64,000 nt of DNA from Ideonella dechloratans. Lineage in GTDB: Bacteria; Pseudomonadota; Gammaproteobacteria; Burkholderiales; Burkholderiaceae_C. A model generated the notes under the pieces. The model was not told where the DNA came from. It saw only the letters and a list, made by a program, of their open reading frames with translations, and searched no databases. Position numbers and translations under genes: made by a program. The DNA lies in assembly GCF_021049305.1 (NCBI RefSeq), contig NZ_CP088081.1, positions 2,480,001 through 2,544,000 on the forward strand, given 5' to 3'. Positions 9,293-22,096 of the stretch are shown here, piece by piece. Numbering within the stretch: the first letter of the stretch is position 1; the number at the start of each line of letters is the position of its first letter.

Positions 9293-10212
9293 CGCTGTGA
9301 CTCCTTCTCCAGGGCTTCCTGGTCTTTGCGCTCCATTTCATCCTCCAGTTCCTTGGACACCTCGTTGGGGCCCTTGGTGATGAAGTGGAACAGCCCGCCC
9401 AGCGCGGCCGCGCCCAGGGCCACCATCGCCAGCGGCTTGGTGATGCCCTTCCAGACGCTGACCATGGGGCTGATCTTGGGCTCGTCGGGCAGACCGTGGT
9501 AGAGCGAGGGCGTGTCCGCGTGGTGCAGCACGTACATGACGTGCGTGCCGCCCACCCCGGCCGGGTCGTACAGGCCCGCCTTCTCGAAGCCGCGCTCCTT
9601 CAGGTCCGCGATGCGCTCCTCGGCCTGGTCCTTCATGGCCTGCTTGGTGCCGAACATGATGGCCCCGGTCGGGCAGGTCTTGACGCAGGCCGGTTCCTGG
9701 CCCACCGCCACGCGGTCCGAGCACAGCGTGCACTTGTACGCCTTCTTGTCCCTTTGCGAGATGCGCGGGACGTTGAAGGGGCAGCCGGTGACGCAGTAGC
9801 CGCAGCCGATGCAGTTTTCCTCGTGGAAGTCGACGATGCCGTTGGTGTACTGGATGATGGCGCCCGGCGAAGGGCAGGCCTTCAGACAGCCCGGATCGGC
9901 GCAGTGCATGCAGCCGTCCTTGCGGATCAGCCACTCGAAATTGCCGGTGCTCGGGTTGTCGTACTCCGTGAAGCGCATCACCGTCCAGGCGTTGGCGGTG
10001 AGGTCCGCGGGGTTGTCGTAAACCCCCACGTTCTCGCCCGGCTCCTGGCGCAGGTCGTTCCACTCCATGCAGGCGGTCTGGCAAGCCTTGCAGCCGATGC
10101 ACTTGGACACGTCGATGAGCTTGGCGACCTCGCCCGAGGCCGGGGTGCGCGCGCTGGGCGACGGCGTGGTCGTGGCCGAGCGCTGCTTGATGTCGAGAGA
10201 TTGCAGTGACAT
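9289..10212 (-). CDS. fdxH: Formate dehydrogenase beta subunit (four [4Fe-4S] clusters)
   Basis: Electron-transfer subunit between the molybdenum/selenocysteine alpha subunit and the cytochrome. Four ferredoxin-type cysteine groups are visible in order: [43 protein letters not shown] and [12 protein letters not shown]...CVKTCP. A single C-terminal membrane span ([18 protein letters not shown], near residue 265) anchors it, as in E. coli FdnH/FdoH. It has 307 residues, about the usual length. It begins 11 bases after fdnG, and a GAG precedes the ATG. Confidence 0.96.
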   Translation of the reverse strand: MSLQSLDIKQRSATTTPSPSARTPASGEVAKLIDVSKCIGCKACQTACMEWNDLRQEPGENVGVYDNPADLTANAWTVMRFTEYDNPSTGNFEWLIRKDGCMHCADPGCLKACPSPGAIIQYTNGIVDFHEENCIGCGYCVTGCPFNVPRISQRDKKAYKCTLCSDRVAVGQEPACVKTCPTGAIMFGTKQAMKDQAEERIADLKERGFEKAGLYDPAGVGGTHVMYVLHHADTPSLYHGLPDEPKISPMVSVWKGITKPLAMVALGAAALGGLFHFITKGPNEVSKELEDEMERKDQEALEKESQR

Positions 10213-10223
10213 GGCGCTCTACC

Positions 10224-13200
10224 TCAGACTTTCTCGACCTTGACCAGGAAGGTCTTGAACTCGGGGGTGTTGGTGTTGCCATCCCCCACGAAAGGCGTGA
10301 GCGTGTTGGCCAGGAAGCCCGGCTTGGTCACGCCCTTGAAGCCCCAGTGGATGGGGATGCCGACGTGGTGCACCGGCTTGCCCTCGATGGTCATCGGCTT
10401 GATCCGCTTGGTCACCACCGCACGGGCCTTGATGTAGCCCCGCTTGGACGAGACCTTCACCATGTCCCCGGCCTCGATGCCCAGGCTCTTGGCCAGGGCC
10501 TCGCCGATTTCCACGAACTGCTCGGGCTGCGTGATGGCGTTGAGCAGCGCGTGCTTGGTCCAGTAGTGGAAATGCTCGGTCAGGCGGTAGGTCGTGCCCA
10601 CGTGCGGGAACTCCTCGGCCTTGCCGAAGGTGTCCCAGATCGGCTTGAACACCCGTGCCGCCGGCGAACTGGTCGCCTTCGGGTTCTTCGGATGCATCGG
10701 GTTGTAGCCCAGCGGGGTGTCGAAGGGCTCGTAGTGCTCGGGGAACGGACCTTCGGCCATGCCCTTCTTGGCGAAGAAGCGAGCCACCCCCTCGGGGTTC
10801 ATGATGAACGGACCGGCCCCGGTTTCCGGCGCCAGCGTGGGCGCCATGTCGGGCACGTCCGCACCGCCCCAGGCCGTGCCGTTCCAGCCGATGAGCTTGC
10901 GCTTCGGATTGAAGGGTTTGCCGTTGACGTCGCAGGAGGCGCGGTTGTAGAGCACGCGGCGGTTGGCCGGCCAGGCCCAGGCCCAGTTCAGGGTGTTGCC
11001 GATGCCCGTCGGGTCGGCATTGTCCCGGCGCGCCATCATGTTGCCTGCGGTGGTCCAGCTGCCCGAGAAGATCCAGCAGCCACCGAGGGTGGTGCCGTCA
11101 TCTCGCAGCTCGCCGAAACCGGCCAGTTGCTCGCCGGCCTTGCGGATCACCTTGGTCGGGTCCTTGGGGTCCATCAGGTCGACCAGGGCGCGACCGTTGT
11201 ACTCCTTGGCCACCTCTTCCGGCGTGGGTTCCTCCGCCTGCGCGTAGGGCCACCACAGCTTGGTGATCGGGTCGGGGAACTTGCCACCGTCCTTGGCGTA
11301 CATCTCGCGCAGACGCAGGTGCAGGTCCGACATGATGCGGATGTCGGTGCGCGCCTCGCCCGGGGGCTCGGCGGCCTTCCAGTGCCACTGCAGAACCCGC
11401 GAGGAACTGACCACCGAGCCCTCTTCTTCCGCGAAGCAGGTGGTGGGCAGCCGGAACACCGTCGTCTGGATCTTGTCGGTCTCGACGTCGTTGTACTCGC
11501 CGTGGTTCTTCCAGAACTCCGAGGTCTCGGTGGCCAGCGGGTCCATCACGACCAGGAACTTGAGCTTGGCCAGACCAGAGCGCACGCGGTCCTTGTTGGA
11601 CAGCGCGGCCAGCGGGTTGAAGCCCTGGGCGATGTAGCCGTTGACCTTGCCCTGGTTCATCAGCTCGAAGACCTGCAGCATGTCGTACTGCTTGTCGAAC
11701 TTGGGCAGGTAGTCGTAAGCCCAGTTGTTCTCGGCCGTGGCGGCCGGGCCGTACCAGGCCTTCATCAGGCTGACGTGGAACTTCGGGTAGTTCTGCCAGT
11801 AGCTCATCTGGCCCGGGCGCAGCGGCTTCTGCGTGCGGGTGTCGATGTACTTCTGGTAGTCCTGCTCGGCCTGGCTGGGCAGCGACAGGTAGCCCGGCAG
11901 GCTGGTGGACAGCAGACCCAGGTCGGTCAGGCCCTGGATGTTGGAGTGACCGCGCAGCGCGTTCATGCCGCCACCGGCCACACCGATGTTGCCCAGCAGC
12001 AGCTGCACCATCGCCCCGGTGCGCAGGATCTGCGCGCCAATCGAGTGCTGCGTCCAGCCCAGCGCGTACATGATGGTCATGGCGCGGCCGGGCACCGCCG
12101 TGCTGGCCATCTTCTCGCACACGTGCAGGAACTTGTCCTTGGGTGTGCCGCAGATGCTCTCGACCTTCTCGGGCGTGTAGCGGCTGTAGTGCTTCTTCAG
12201 GAGCTGATAGACACAGCGCGGGTGCTCCAGCGTCGGGTCGGTCTTGACGAAGCCGTCCGAGCCGAGTTCATAGTCCCAGCTGGTCTTGTCGTAGGTCCGC
12301 TTTTCCTCGTTGTAGCCCGAGTAGATGCCGTCCTCGAACGCGAAGTCCTCGCGCACGATGAAGCTCATGTCGGTGTAGTTGACGACGTACTCGCGGTGGA
12401 TCTTGTCGTTCGTCAGCAGGTAGTTGATCACCCCGCCCAGGAAGGCGATGTCGCTGCCAGACCGGATGGGGGCATAGAAATCAGCGACCGAGGCCGAGCG
12501 GTTGAAGCGCGGATCGACCACCATGAAGTACGCCTTGTTGTGCGCCTTCGCTTCGGTGACCCACTTGAACCCGCAGGGGTGTGCTTCGGCGGCATTGCCG
12601 CCCATGATGAGGATGACGTCCGCATTCTTGATGTCGACCCAATGGTTCGTCATCGCTCCACGGCCAAACGTCGGGGCAAGACCTGCCACCGTCGGGCCGT
12701 GTCAGACACGGGCTTGGTTGTCGAATGCGAGCAGGCCCCAGGAACGGGCCACTTTGTGGGTGATGTAGCCGGCCTCGTTGCTGGAGGCCGAGGCCGCCAG
12801 CATGCCGGTGGTGAGCCAGCGGTTGACCGTCAGACCATCGTCGGTCTTCTCGACGAAGTTGGCGTCGCGGTCTTCCTTCATGAGCTTGGCGATGCGGCCC
12901 ATGGCCTCATCCCAGGACACGCGCTTCCACTCGTTGCTGCCCGGCTCGCGCACCTCGGGGTACTGCAGGCGGTTGGGGCTGTTGATGATGTCCAGCAGGC
13001 TGGCACCCTTGGGACACAGCGTGCCGCGGTTCACCGGATGGTCCGGATCCCCTTCGACGTGGATGACCGCGCGCTTGGCGTTCTTCGCGCCATCGCCCAG
13101 CGAATACATGAGGATGCCGCAGCCGACCGAGCAGTACGTGCAGGTCTGGCGGGTGACCGTGGTCGCGGCGAGTTTGTACTGGCGGACTTCGGCCAGGGCG

Positions 13201-13292
13201 GTGGCGGGCGAAAAGCCCATCAACGCCAGGCTGGAGCCCGCCAAGCTTGAGCCAGTCACTTTCATGAACTGGCGCCTGGAGAGTTGCACCAT
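10224..13292 (-). CDS. fdnG: Formate dehydrogenase-N/O alpha subunit, selenoprotein with in-frame TGA
   Basis: Oxidises formate to CO2 at a bis-molybdopterin-guanine-dinucleotide Mo centre with selenocysteine as ligand, probably on the periplasmic side. The frame runs 1022 residues if TGA 12702-12704 is read as Sec197: NQARV-U-HGPTVAGLAPTFGRGAM matches the E. coli FdnG context exactly. The N-terminus has a twin-arginine signal (SRRQFMK), then the [4Fe-4S] ligands in CTYCSVGCGILM and GTLCPKGAS. Molybdopterin-binding and C-terminal beta-barrel domains follow. A GAGG lies five bases before the ATG. An automatic caller would split it into a 196-residue and an 821-residue gene. Confidence 0.97.
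12660..12704 (-). promoter_or_regulatory. Selenocysteine codon TGA and bacterial SECIS hairpin in fdnG
   Basis: The UGA at 12704-12702 is followed by an outer stem ACGGCC/GGCCGT, inner pairs CG and CGG/CCG, a single unpaired U, and a four-pair stem GGCA/TGCC. The apical loop is GGTCT (+ strand 12679-12683). The bulged U and the GGUCU loop are the features recognised by SelB in E. coli fdhF and fdnG. The element is coding sequence as well, so it is doubly constrained. Confidence 0.93.
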
Positions 13293-13329
13293 GGGGCCCT
13301 CGTGATGAACATCAAGAATGATGCTGTCG

Positions 13330-13385
13330 ATTCTAGGTTTCGGGTTGCCCCTGGGGTGATTCCAACCCTACGTGGTAATACGTAG
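13330..13385 (-). promoter_or_regulatory. Candidate promoter and operator for the fdnG operon
   Basis: On the minus strand TAGAAT (13335-13330) is a good -10 box but no -35 hexamer fits, which suggests an activator. A perfect inverted repeat CTACGT-N6-ACGTAG occupies 13368-13385, centred about 53 bases before the predicted start of transcription, a usual activator position. A second short palindrome, TGATG-AA-CATCA (13303-13314), lies in the leader. The regulator is unknown. The rest of the 190-base gap to mutS shows nothing definite. Confidence 0.45.
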
Positions 13386-13482
13386 AAGAGGGTCATCGGA
13401 CCGCCCAGCGGCGAGCCCGGCCAGCGGTGGGCCTGTGCGAAGATCATGGGTTGCCCGAGGGCCCGCCTGCCCGCGTCTTGTC

Positions 13483-16092
13483 ATGAACTCCACGCTTCCC
13501 CCACCCGACAGCCCCGAACTGGCCGCCTGGCTTGAAGGCCACACGCCGATGATGGCCCAGTACTTGCGGCTGAAAGCCGGCCATCCCGACACGCTGCTGT
13601 TCTACAGGATGGGGGACTTCTACGAGCTGTTCTACGACGATGCGCGCAAGGCGCACCGCCTGCTGGACATCACGCTGACCACACGCGGCCAGAGCGCCGG
13701 CGAGCCGGTGGTGATGGCCGGCGTGCCGGTGCACGCAGTGGAAAATTACCTGGCCCGGCTGCTGAAGTTGGGCGAATCGGTGGCGGTGGCCGAGCAGATC
13801 GGCGACCCGGCCACCAGCAAGGGACCGGTCGAGCGCAAGGTGGTGCGGGTGGTCACCCCCGGTACCGTGACCGACAGCGAGCTGCTGAACGACCGGGCCG
13901 ACACCCTGCTGCTCGCGGTTTCCCGCCAGCGCACCACCTGGGGCCTGGCCTGGCTGGGCGTGGCCAGCGGGCAGTTGGGCCTGGCCGAGTGCGGGGAGCG
14001 CGAACTCGGCAGTTGGCTGGCCCGTCTGGCGCCGGCCGAGCTGCTGGTGGACCGGGACGAACTGCCCCCCGCCCTGCTGCAGTGCCGCGCCGCCCGCACC
14101 CGGCGCCCGGCCTGGCAATTCGACAGCGGCCTGGGTCTGCGCAAACTCTGCGAACAACTCAAGGTCGCCAGCCTGGCCGGCTTCAACGCCCAGGAACTGA
14201 GCAGCGCCCACGCAGCCGCCGCAGCGTTGCTGAGCTATGCAGAACACACCCAGGGCCGCGCCCTGGCCCACGTCAACACCCTGTCTGTGGAGCGCGGCAG
14301 CGAGCTGATCGAGCTGCCACCCACCACCCACCGCAACCTGGAGCTGACCGAGACGCTGCGTGGCGAGGCCTCGCCCACCCTGCTCTCGCTGATCGACACC
14401 TGCCGCACCGGCATGGGCAGCCGCGCCCTGCGCCACTGGCTGACCCACCCGCTGCGCGACCGGGCCCAGGCCCTGGCCCGGCACGGCGCCATTGCCCAGA
14501 TGCTGGCCGACGGGGTGGAGCCGCTGCGCGAGCTGCTGCGCGGCGTCAGCGATGTGGAACGCATCTCGGCCCGCATCGCGCTGCGCCAGGTGCGGCCGCG
14601 CGAGCTGTCCGGTCTGCGCCAGACGCTGGCCGAGCTGCCGCGGCTGCGCGCCGTGGCCCCGCGCGGCAGCGCCCTGCTGGACAGCCTGCACGCCGAGCTG
14701 GCCCCGCCGCCGGCCGTGGGCGAACTGCTGGCCCGCGCCATCGCCGCCGAGCCCGCAGTGCTGCTGCGCGACGGCGGCGTCATCGCCACCGGCTTCGACG
14801 CCGAACTGGACGAGCTGCGCGCCATCGGCCAGAACTGCGACGACTTCCTGTTGGCCCTGGAGGCCCGCGAGCGCGAGCGCACCGGCATCGCCAACCTGCG
14901 GGTGCAGTTCAACAAGGTGCACGGCTTCTACATCGAGGTCACCAGCTCCGGCCGCGACAAGGTGCCCGCCGACTACCAGCGCCGCCAGACGCTGAAGAAC
15001 GCCGAGCGCTTCATCACCCCCGAGCTCAAGGCCTTCGAGGACAAGGCCCTGTCGGCCCAGGACCGCGCCCTGGCCCGCGAGAAGTGGCTGTTCGAGCTGC
15101 TGCTGGACGAGTTGCAGGGCTTCCTGGGGCCGCTGACCGCCCTGGGCCGCGCCCTGGCCGCGCTGGACGCCCTGGCCGCGCTGACCGAGCGGGCCGCCAC
15201 GCTGGACTGGTGCGCGCCCGAGTTCGTCAACCACCCCTGCATCGAGATCCAGGCCGGCCGCCACCCGGTGGTGCAGGCCCGCCTGGCCGAGACTGGCGCG
15301 GGCGACTTCATCGCCAACGACTGCCGGCTGGATGCCCGCACCCGGCTGCAGATCATCACCGGCCCCAACATGGGCGGCAAGAGCACCTACATGCGCCAGG
15401 TGGCGCTGATCGTGCTGCTGGCCTCCATGGGCTCCTACGTGCCGGCGCGCTTCTGCCGCTTGGGCCCCATCGACGCCATCCACACCCGCATCGGCGCGGC
15501 CGACGACCTGGCCAATGCCCAATCGACCTTCATGATGGAGATGACCGAGGCCGCCGCCATCCTGCACAGCGCCACCGAGCACTCGCTGGTGCTGATGGAC
15601 GAGATCGGCCGCGGCACCTCCACCTTCGACGGCCTGGCCCTGGCCTCGGCCATCGCCACCCAGCTGCACGACCGCTGCAAGGCCTTCACCCTCTTCGCCA
15701 CCCACTACTTCGAGCTGACCGAGTTCCCGCGGCGCCACGAGCGCGCGGTGAACCTGCACGTGAGCGCCGCCGAAAGCGGCGACGACATCGTGTTCCTGCA
15801 CGCCATCGAGCCCGGCCCCGCCAGCCGCAGCTACGGTGTGCAGGTGGCCCGCCTGGCCGGCATGCCGCCGGCGCTGATCCGCCAGGCCCGCGCCACGCTG
15901 GAAGCGCTGGAGAGCCAAGCGCAGGCGCGCGAGGCCCAGGTGGACCTGTTCGCCCCGCCGCCCACCCCCACGGCCCCGGTGCCCTCGGAACTGGAGGAGG
16001 CCCTGGGCGCGATCGACCCCGACGCGCTGACCCCCCGCGAGGCCCTGGACGCGCTCTACCATCTCAAGAAACTGCAGAAAGCCCACCCATGA
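13483..16092 (+). CDS. mutS: DNA mismatch repair protein MutS
   Basis: Recognises mispaired and unpaired bases and starts mismatch repair with MutL (also in this window, 36.4 kb). The 869-residue protein has the mismatch-wedging Phe-Tyr-Glu at 46-48 within MGDFYELF. Connector and lever domains come next. The ABC-type ATPase has P-loop GPNMGGKST near 627-635, Walker [17 protein letters not shown] and the [11 protein letters not shown] switch. The start at 13483 ([10 protein letters not shown]) gives the usual spacing to [12 protein letters not shown]. The frame is open 37 codons further up, but that part is unlike the family. No good ribosome site is visible. Its stop overlaps the next ATG. 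Confidence 0.97.
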   Translation: MNSTLPPPDSPELAAWLEGHTPMMAQYLRLKAGHPDTLLFYRMGDFYELFYDDARKAHRLLDITLTTRGQSAGEPVVMAGVPVHAVENYLARLLKLGESVAVAEQIGDPATSKGPVERKVVRVVTPGTVTDSELLNDRADTLLLAVSRQRTTWGLAWLGVASGQLGLAECGERELGSWLARLAPAELLVDRDELPPALLQCRAARTRRPAWQFDSGLGLRKLCEQLKVASLAGFNAQELSSAHAAAAALLSYAEHTQGRALAHVNTLSVERGSELIELPPTTHRNLELTETLRGEASPTLLSLIDTCRTGMGSRALRHWLTHPLRDRAQALARHGAIAQMLADGVEPLRELLRGVSDVERISARIALRQVRPRELSGLRQTLAELPRLRAVAPRGSALLDSLHAELAPPPAVGELLARAIAAEPAVLLRDGGVIATGFDAELDELRAIGQNCDDFLLALEARERERTGIANLRVQFNKVHGFYIEVTSSGRDKVPADYQRRQTLKNAERFITPELKAFEDKALSAQDRALAREKWLFELLLDELQGFLGPLTALGRALAALDALAALTERAATLDWCAPEFVNHPCIEIQAGRHPVVQARLAETGAGDFIANDCRLDARTRLQIITGPNMGGKSTYMRQVALIVLLASMGSYVPARFCRLGPIDAIHTRIGAADDLANAQSTFMMEMTEAAAILHSATEHSLVLMDEIGRGTSTFDGLALASAIATQLHDRCKAFTLFATHYFELTEFPRRHERAVNLHVSAAESGDDIVFLHAIEPGPASRSYGVQVARLAGMPPALIRQARATLEALESQAQAREAQVDLFAPPPTPTAPVPSELEEALGAIDPDALTPREALDALYHLKKLQKAHP

Positions 16093-16913
16093 CCTACTGC
16101 GTCGGCATCCGGCTCAACGCCGGCCTGGTGTTCCTGTCCGACTCCCGTACCAACGCGGGCGTGGACGCGATCAGCACCTTCCGCAAGATGATCGTCTACG
16201 AAAAGCCGGGCGACCGCTTCATGGTGCTGATGTCGGCCGGCAATCTGAGCATCTCGCAGTCGGTGCGGGAGATCCTGCAGGTCGAGAAGCTGCCCAATGG
16301 CGACGACGAGCCGATCACCATCTGGAACGCCAAGAGCATGTTCGACGCCACCCGGGTGCTGGGCGCGGCCGTGCGCCGCGTCTACGAGCAGGACGGCCCT
16401 TCGCTGAAGGCCGCCGGCATCGACTTCAACTGCAGCATGATCTTCGGTGGCCAGATCGGCGACGAGGCCATGCGCCTGTTCCTGGTCTATTCGGCTGGCA
16501 ACTTCATCGAAGCCACCCGCGAGACCTGCTTCTTCCAGATCGGCGAGAGCAAGTACGGCAAGCCCATCCTGGACCGCGTGCTCACCCCGCACACACCGCT
16601 GGACGAGGCCGCCAAATGCGCCTTGGTGTCCATGGATTCGACGCTCAAGTCCAACCTCTCGGTGGGCCTGCCGCTGGACCTGCTGGTCTACGAGGCCGGC
16701 CGGCTCAAGAGTGACCACATCGCGGTGCTGGACGAGCACAACCCCTACTTCCAGATGATCCACACCACCTGGGGCCAACGCCTGCGCGAGGTGTTCGAGA
16801 GCATCGACGACCCGCAATGGGACGGCGCCGAAGCCGACCACCCGCTGCTGGCACCCAGCGAACGGTTCGAGCCGATGCGCAAGATCACCAGCCCCGACGA
16901 AAAGATCATCTGA
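16089..16913 (+). CDS. Anbu-type proteasome homologue (Ntn-hydrolase)
   Basis: The 274-residue protein begins M-T-Y, so removal of Met would expose the N-terminal threonine nucleophile of proteasome-like peptidases. The opening continues [14 protein letters not shown], where Asp and Arg match the proteasome active-site region. Further on, [22 protein letters not shown] and [20 protein letters not shown] are characteristic of the Anbu (bacterial proteasome-related) family rather than HslV. The ATG overlaps the mutS stop (ATGA). The partner genes usually beside Anbu (alpha-E domain, circularly permuted ATP-grasp, transglutaminase-like) are absent here. Substrate unknown. Confidence 0.85.
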   Translation: MTYCVGIRLNAGLVFLSDSRTNAGVDAISTFRKMIVYEKPGDRFMVLMSAGNLSISQSVREILQVEKLPNGDDEPITIWNAKSMFDATRVLGAAVRRVYEQDGPSLKAAGIDFNCSMIFGGQIGDEAMRLFLVYSAGNFIEATRETCFFQIGESKYGKPILDRVLTPHTPLDEAAKCALVSMDSTLKSNLSVGLPLDLLVYEAGRLKSDHIAVLDEHNPYFQMIHTTWGQRLREVFESIDDPQWDGAEADHPLLAPSERFEPMRKITSPDEKII

Positions 16914-16918
16914 ACCCC

Positions 16919-17719
16919 ATGAACGGCACCCTGGTCTTCTCGCACGGCAACAGCTTCCCGGCCGGCACCTACCGGCAACTGCTGGACATCTGGGCCGAGG
17001 CCGGCCTGACGGTGCGGGCGGTGCCGATGTTCGGCCACGACCCGGCCTACCCGGTGGCCAGCAACTGGCGGGCCCTGCGCGACCAGCTGATCCAATTCAT
17101 CGAAGACCAGCAGGCTGGTGAACCGGTCTGGCTGGTGGGGCACTCGCTGGGCGGTCTGCTCAGCCTGATGGCGGCCTGCCGGCGCCCGGACCTGGCCCGC
17201 GGCTTGGTGATGCTGGACTCGCCGGTCATCACCGGCTGGCGGGCGCAGAGCGTGGCCGTGTTCAAGCGCAGCGGGCTGATCCGGAAGGTCTCGCCAGGCA
17301 AGGTGGCGCAACAGCGGCGCCACCACTGGCCGGATCTGGCCAGCGTGAAGCAGCACTTCGCCAGCAAGCCGGTGTTCGCCCGCTGGGACCCGCGGGTGCT
17401 GGATGACTATGTGGCCGCCGGTTTCGTCGAAGCCCCGCAAGGCGGCGTGCAACTGCGCTTCAGCCGCGAGGTGGAAACGCGCATCTACAACACCCTGCCC
17501 GACCATCTGGGCGCCCTGCTGCGCCGCCACCCGCCCCGCTGCCCGGTGGGCTTCATCGCCGGCACCCAGTCGGCCGAGATGCGCCAGGGTGGCACGGCCG
17601 CGGCACGGGCCCTGGCCCAGCACCGCTTTGTCCGCTTCGAGGGCACGCACCTCTACCCGATGGAGCGTCCCCAGGACACGGCACAGCAGGTGCTGGCCCT
17701 GCTGGCCGACATGGCGTGA
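16919..17719 (+). CDS. Alpha/beta hydrolase
   Basis: The 266-residue protein has the alpha/beta-hydrolase fold. The oxyanion-hole strand is LVFSHGNSFPAG near residue 5 and the nucleophile elbow is GHSLGGLLS near 75. A late His in FEGTHLYPMERP, near 245, is the likely third member of the triad. No signal peptide is seen, so it is probably cytoplasmic. It starts five bases after the stop of the Anbu gene, suggesting one transcript from mutS onward. The start at 16919 leaves a poor ribosome site. Substrate cannot be deduced. Confidence 0.85.
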   Translation: MNGTLVFSHGNSFPAGTYRQLLDIWAEAGLTVRAVPMFGHDPAYPVASNWRALRDQLIQFIEDQQAGEPVWLVGHSLGGLLSLMAACRRPDLARGLVMLDSPVITGWRAQSVAVFKRSGLIRKVSPGKVAQQRRHHWPDLASVKQHFASKPVFARWDPRVLDDYVAAGFVEAPQGGVQLRFSREVETRIYNTLPDHLGALLRRHPPRCPVGFIAGTQSAEMRQGGTAAARALAQHRFVRFEGTHLYPMERPQDTAQQVLALLADMA

Positions 17720-17728
17720 AGTCCTGCA

Positions 17729-19512
<1,784 letters not shown>

Positions 19513-19523
19513 AGGAGACCGGC

Positions 19524-20381
19524 ATGCAACTCTGCGGATTCGAGGTCGGTCTCGACAAGCCCTTCTTCCTGATCGCCGGTCCCTGCGTGATCGAGAGCGA
19601 GCAGTTGCAGATGGACGTGGCCGGCCGCCTGAAGGAGATCACCTCGGCGCTGGGCATCCCCTTCATCTTCAAGAGCAGCTACGACAAGGCCAACCGCTCC
19701 TCCGGCAGCTCGCCCCGCGGCCCGGGCATGGAGAAGGGCCTGGAGATCCTGGCCAAGGTCCGCAAGGAGCTGGGCGTGCCGGTGCTGACCGACGTGCACA
19801 CCGAGGCCGAGGTGCCGGCCGTGGCCGCCGTGGTGGATGTGCTGCAGACGCCGGCCTTCCTGTGCCGGCAGACCGATTTCATCCGCACCGTCGCCCAGTG
19901 CGGCAAGCCGGTGAACATCAAGAAGGGCCAGTTCCTCGCGCCGCACGACATGAAGAACGTGATCCAGAAGGCACGGGACGCGGCTCGCGAGGCCGGCCTG
20001 ACCGAGGACCGTTTCATGGCCTGCGAGCGCGGCGCCAGCTTCGGCTACAACAACCTCGTCTCCGACATGCGCAGCCTGGCGATCATGCGCGAGACGCAGG
20101 CGCCGGTGGTGTTCGACGTGACCCATTCGGTGCAACTGCCCGGTGGCCAGGGCACCAGCTCGGGCGGCCAGCGCGAGTTCGTGCCGGTGCTGGCCCGTGC
20201 CGGCGTGGCCGTCGGCGTGGCCGGGCTGTTCATGGAGACGCACCCGGACCCGGCCCATGCGATGTCGGACGGCCCCAACGCCGTGCCGCTGCACCACATG
20301 AAGGCCCTGCTGGAGCAGCTGGTGGCCCTGGACCGCGTGGTCAAGACCCAGCCTCTGCTCGAGAACGATTTCAGCTGCTGA
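19524..20381 (+). CDS. kdsA: 3-deoxy-8-phosphooctulonate synthase KdsA
   Basis: Condenses arabinose-5-phosphate and phosphoenolpyruvate to KDO-8-phosphate for the lipopolysaccharide inner core. The 285-residue TIM-barrel protein shows [17 protein letters not shown] near the N-terminus, [15 protein letters not shown], and [13 protein letters not shown] near residue 200. An AAGGAGA ribosome site lies six bases before the ATG. The gene begins 11 bases after pyrG, the same pyrG-kdsA-eno order known in many proteobacteria, linking nucleotide supply and CMP-KDO formation. Confidence 0.97.
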   Translation: MQLCGFEVGLDKPFFLIAGPCVIESEQLQMDVAGRLKEITSALGIPFIFKSSYDKANRSSGSSPRGPGMEKGLEILAKVRKELGVPVLTDVHTEAEVPAVAAVVDVLQTPAFLCRQTDFIRTVAQCGKPVNIKKGQFLAPHDMKNVIQKARDAAREAGLTEDRFMACERGASFGYNNLVSDMRSLAIMRETQAPVVFDVTHSVQLPGGQGTSSGGQREFVPVLARAGVAVGVAGLFMETHPDPAHAMSDGPNAVPLHHMKALLEQLVALDRVVKTQPLLENDFSC

Positions 20382-20399
20382 GGCGCTCGTGCGCACTGA

Positions 20400-21719
<1,320 letters not shown>

Positions 21720-21728
21720 CGGCCGTCT

Positions 21729-21755
21729 GCCGCGGCCGACCGCGTCGGCTGCGGC
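21729..21755 (+). other. Hairpin between eno and ftsB
   Basis: GCCGCGGCCGAC (21729-21740) pairs with GTCGGCTGCGGC (21744-21755) with one G-U pair and a three-base loop. No T-run follows, so it is more likely an RNA-stability or partial-termination element than a full terminator. Confidence 0.35.
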
Positions 21756-21768
21756 ATACTCCCGCCCC

Positions 21769-22050
21769 ATGCGTGCCCTGCCGATTGTCCTGACCGCCTT
21801 GCTGCTGGTCGTGCAGGCCGAACTCTGGTTCGGCCGGGGCGGGGTGTCGCACGTGATGGAGTTGCAGCGCGAAGTGGCCGCGCAGCGCGCCGCCAACGAC
21901 CAGGCCCGCACGCACAACGAGCGCCTGCAGGCCGAAGTGACCGACCTGCGCGAAGGGTTGGAGATGGTCGAGGAAAAGGCCCGCATGGAACTGGGCATGA
22001 TCCGGCCCGACGAGATGCTGGTGGTGGTCGCCCCCAACGTCACCCACTGA
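21769..22050 (+). CDS. ftsB: Cell division protein FtsB
   Basis: Small bitopic division protein that joins FtsL and FtsQ and helps activate septal peptidoglycan synthesis. The 93 residues comprise a short cytoplasmic start, one membrane span (LPIVLTALLLVVQAELWFG) and a coiled coil (MELQREVAAQRAANDQART onward). The family segment ARMELGMIRPDEMLVVV follows. Location directly after eno is conserved in beta- and gammaproteobacteria and supports the call. No clear ribosome site precedes the ATG. Confidence 0.93.
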   Translation: MRALPIVLTALLLVVQAELWFGRGGVSHVMELQREVAAQRAANDQARTHNERLQAEVTDLREGLEMVEEKARMELGMIRPDEMLVVVAPNVTH

Positions 22051-22096
22051 GCCCAGCGTCACCCCTTTCGCCGCGGCCCCGTCCGGCCTTTCCACG

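Noticed and set aside
10206..13250. 1014-codon open frame on the plus strand opposite fdnG
   Set aside because: Shadow of fdnG; no motif, no ribosome site, biased composition.
12702..13292. A separate 196-residue gene or a frameshifted pseudogene at the fdnG 5' end
   Set aside because: The interruption is a single in-frame TGA with a SECIS and matching flanks, so selenocysteine insertion explains it.
13444..16086. 880-codon open frame opposite mutS
   Set aside because: Shadow of mutS; Gln/Gly/His-rich with no recognisable domain.
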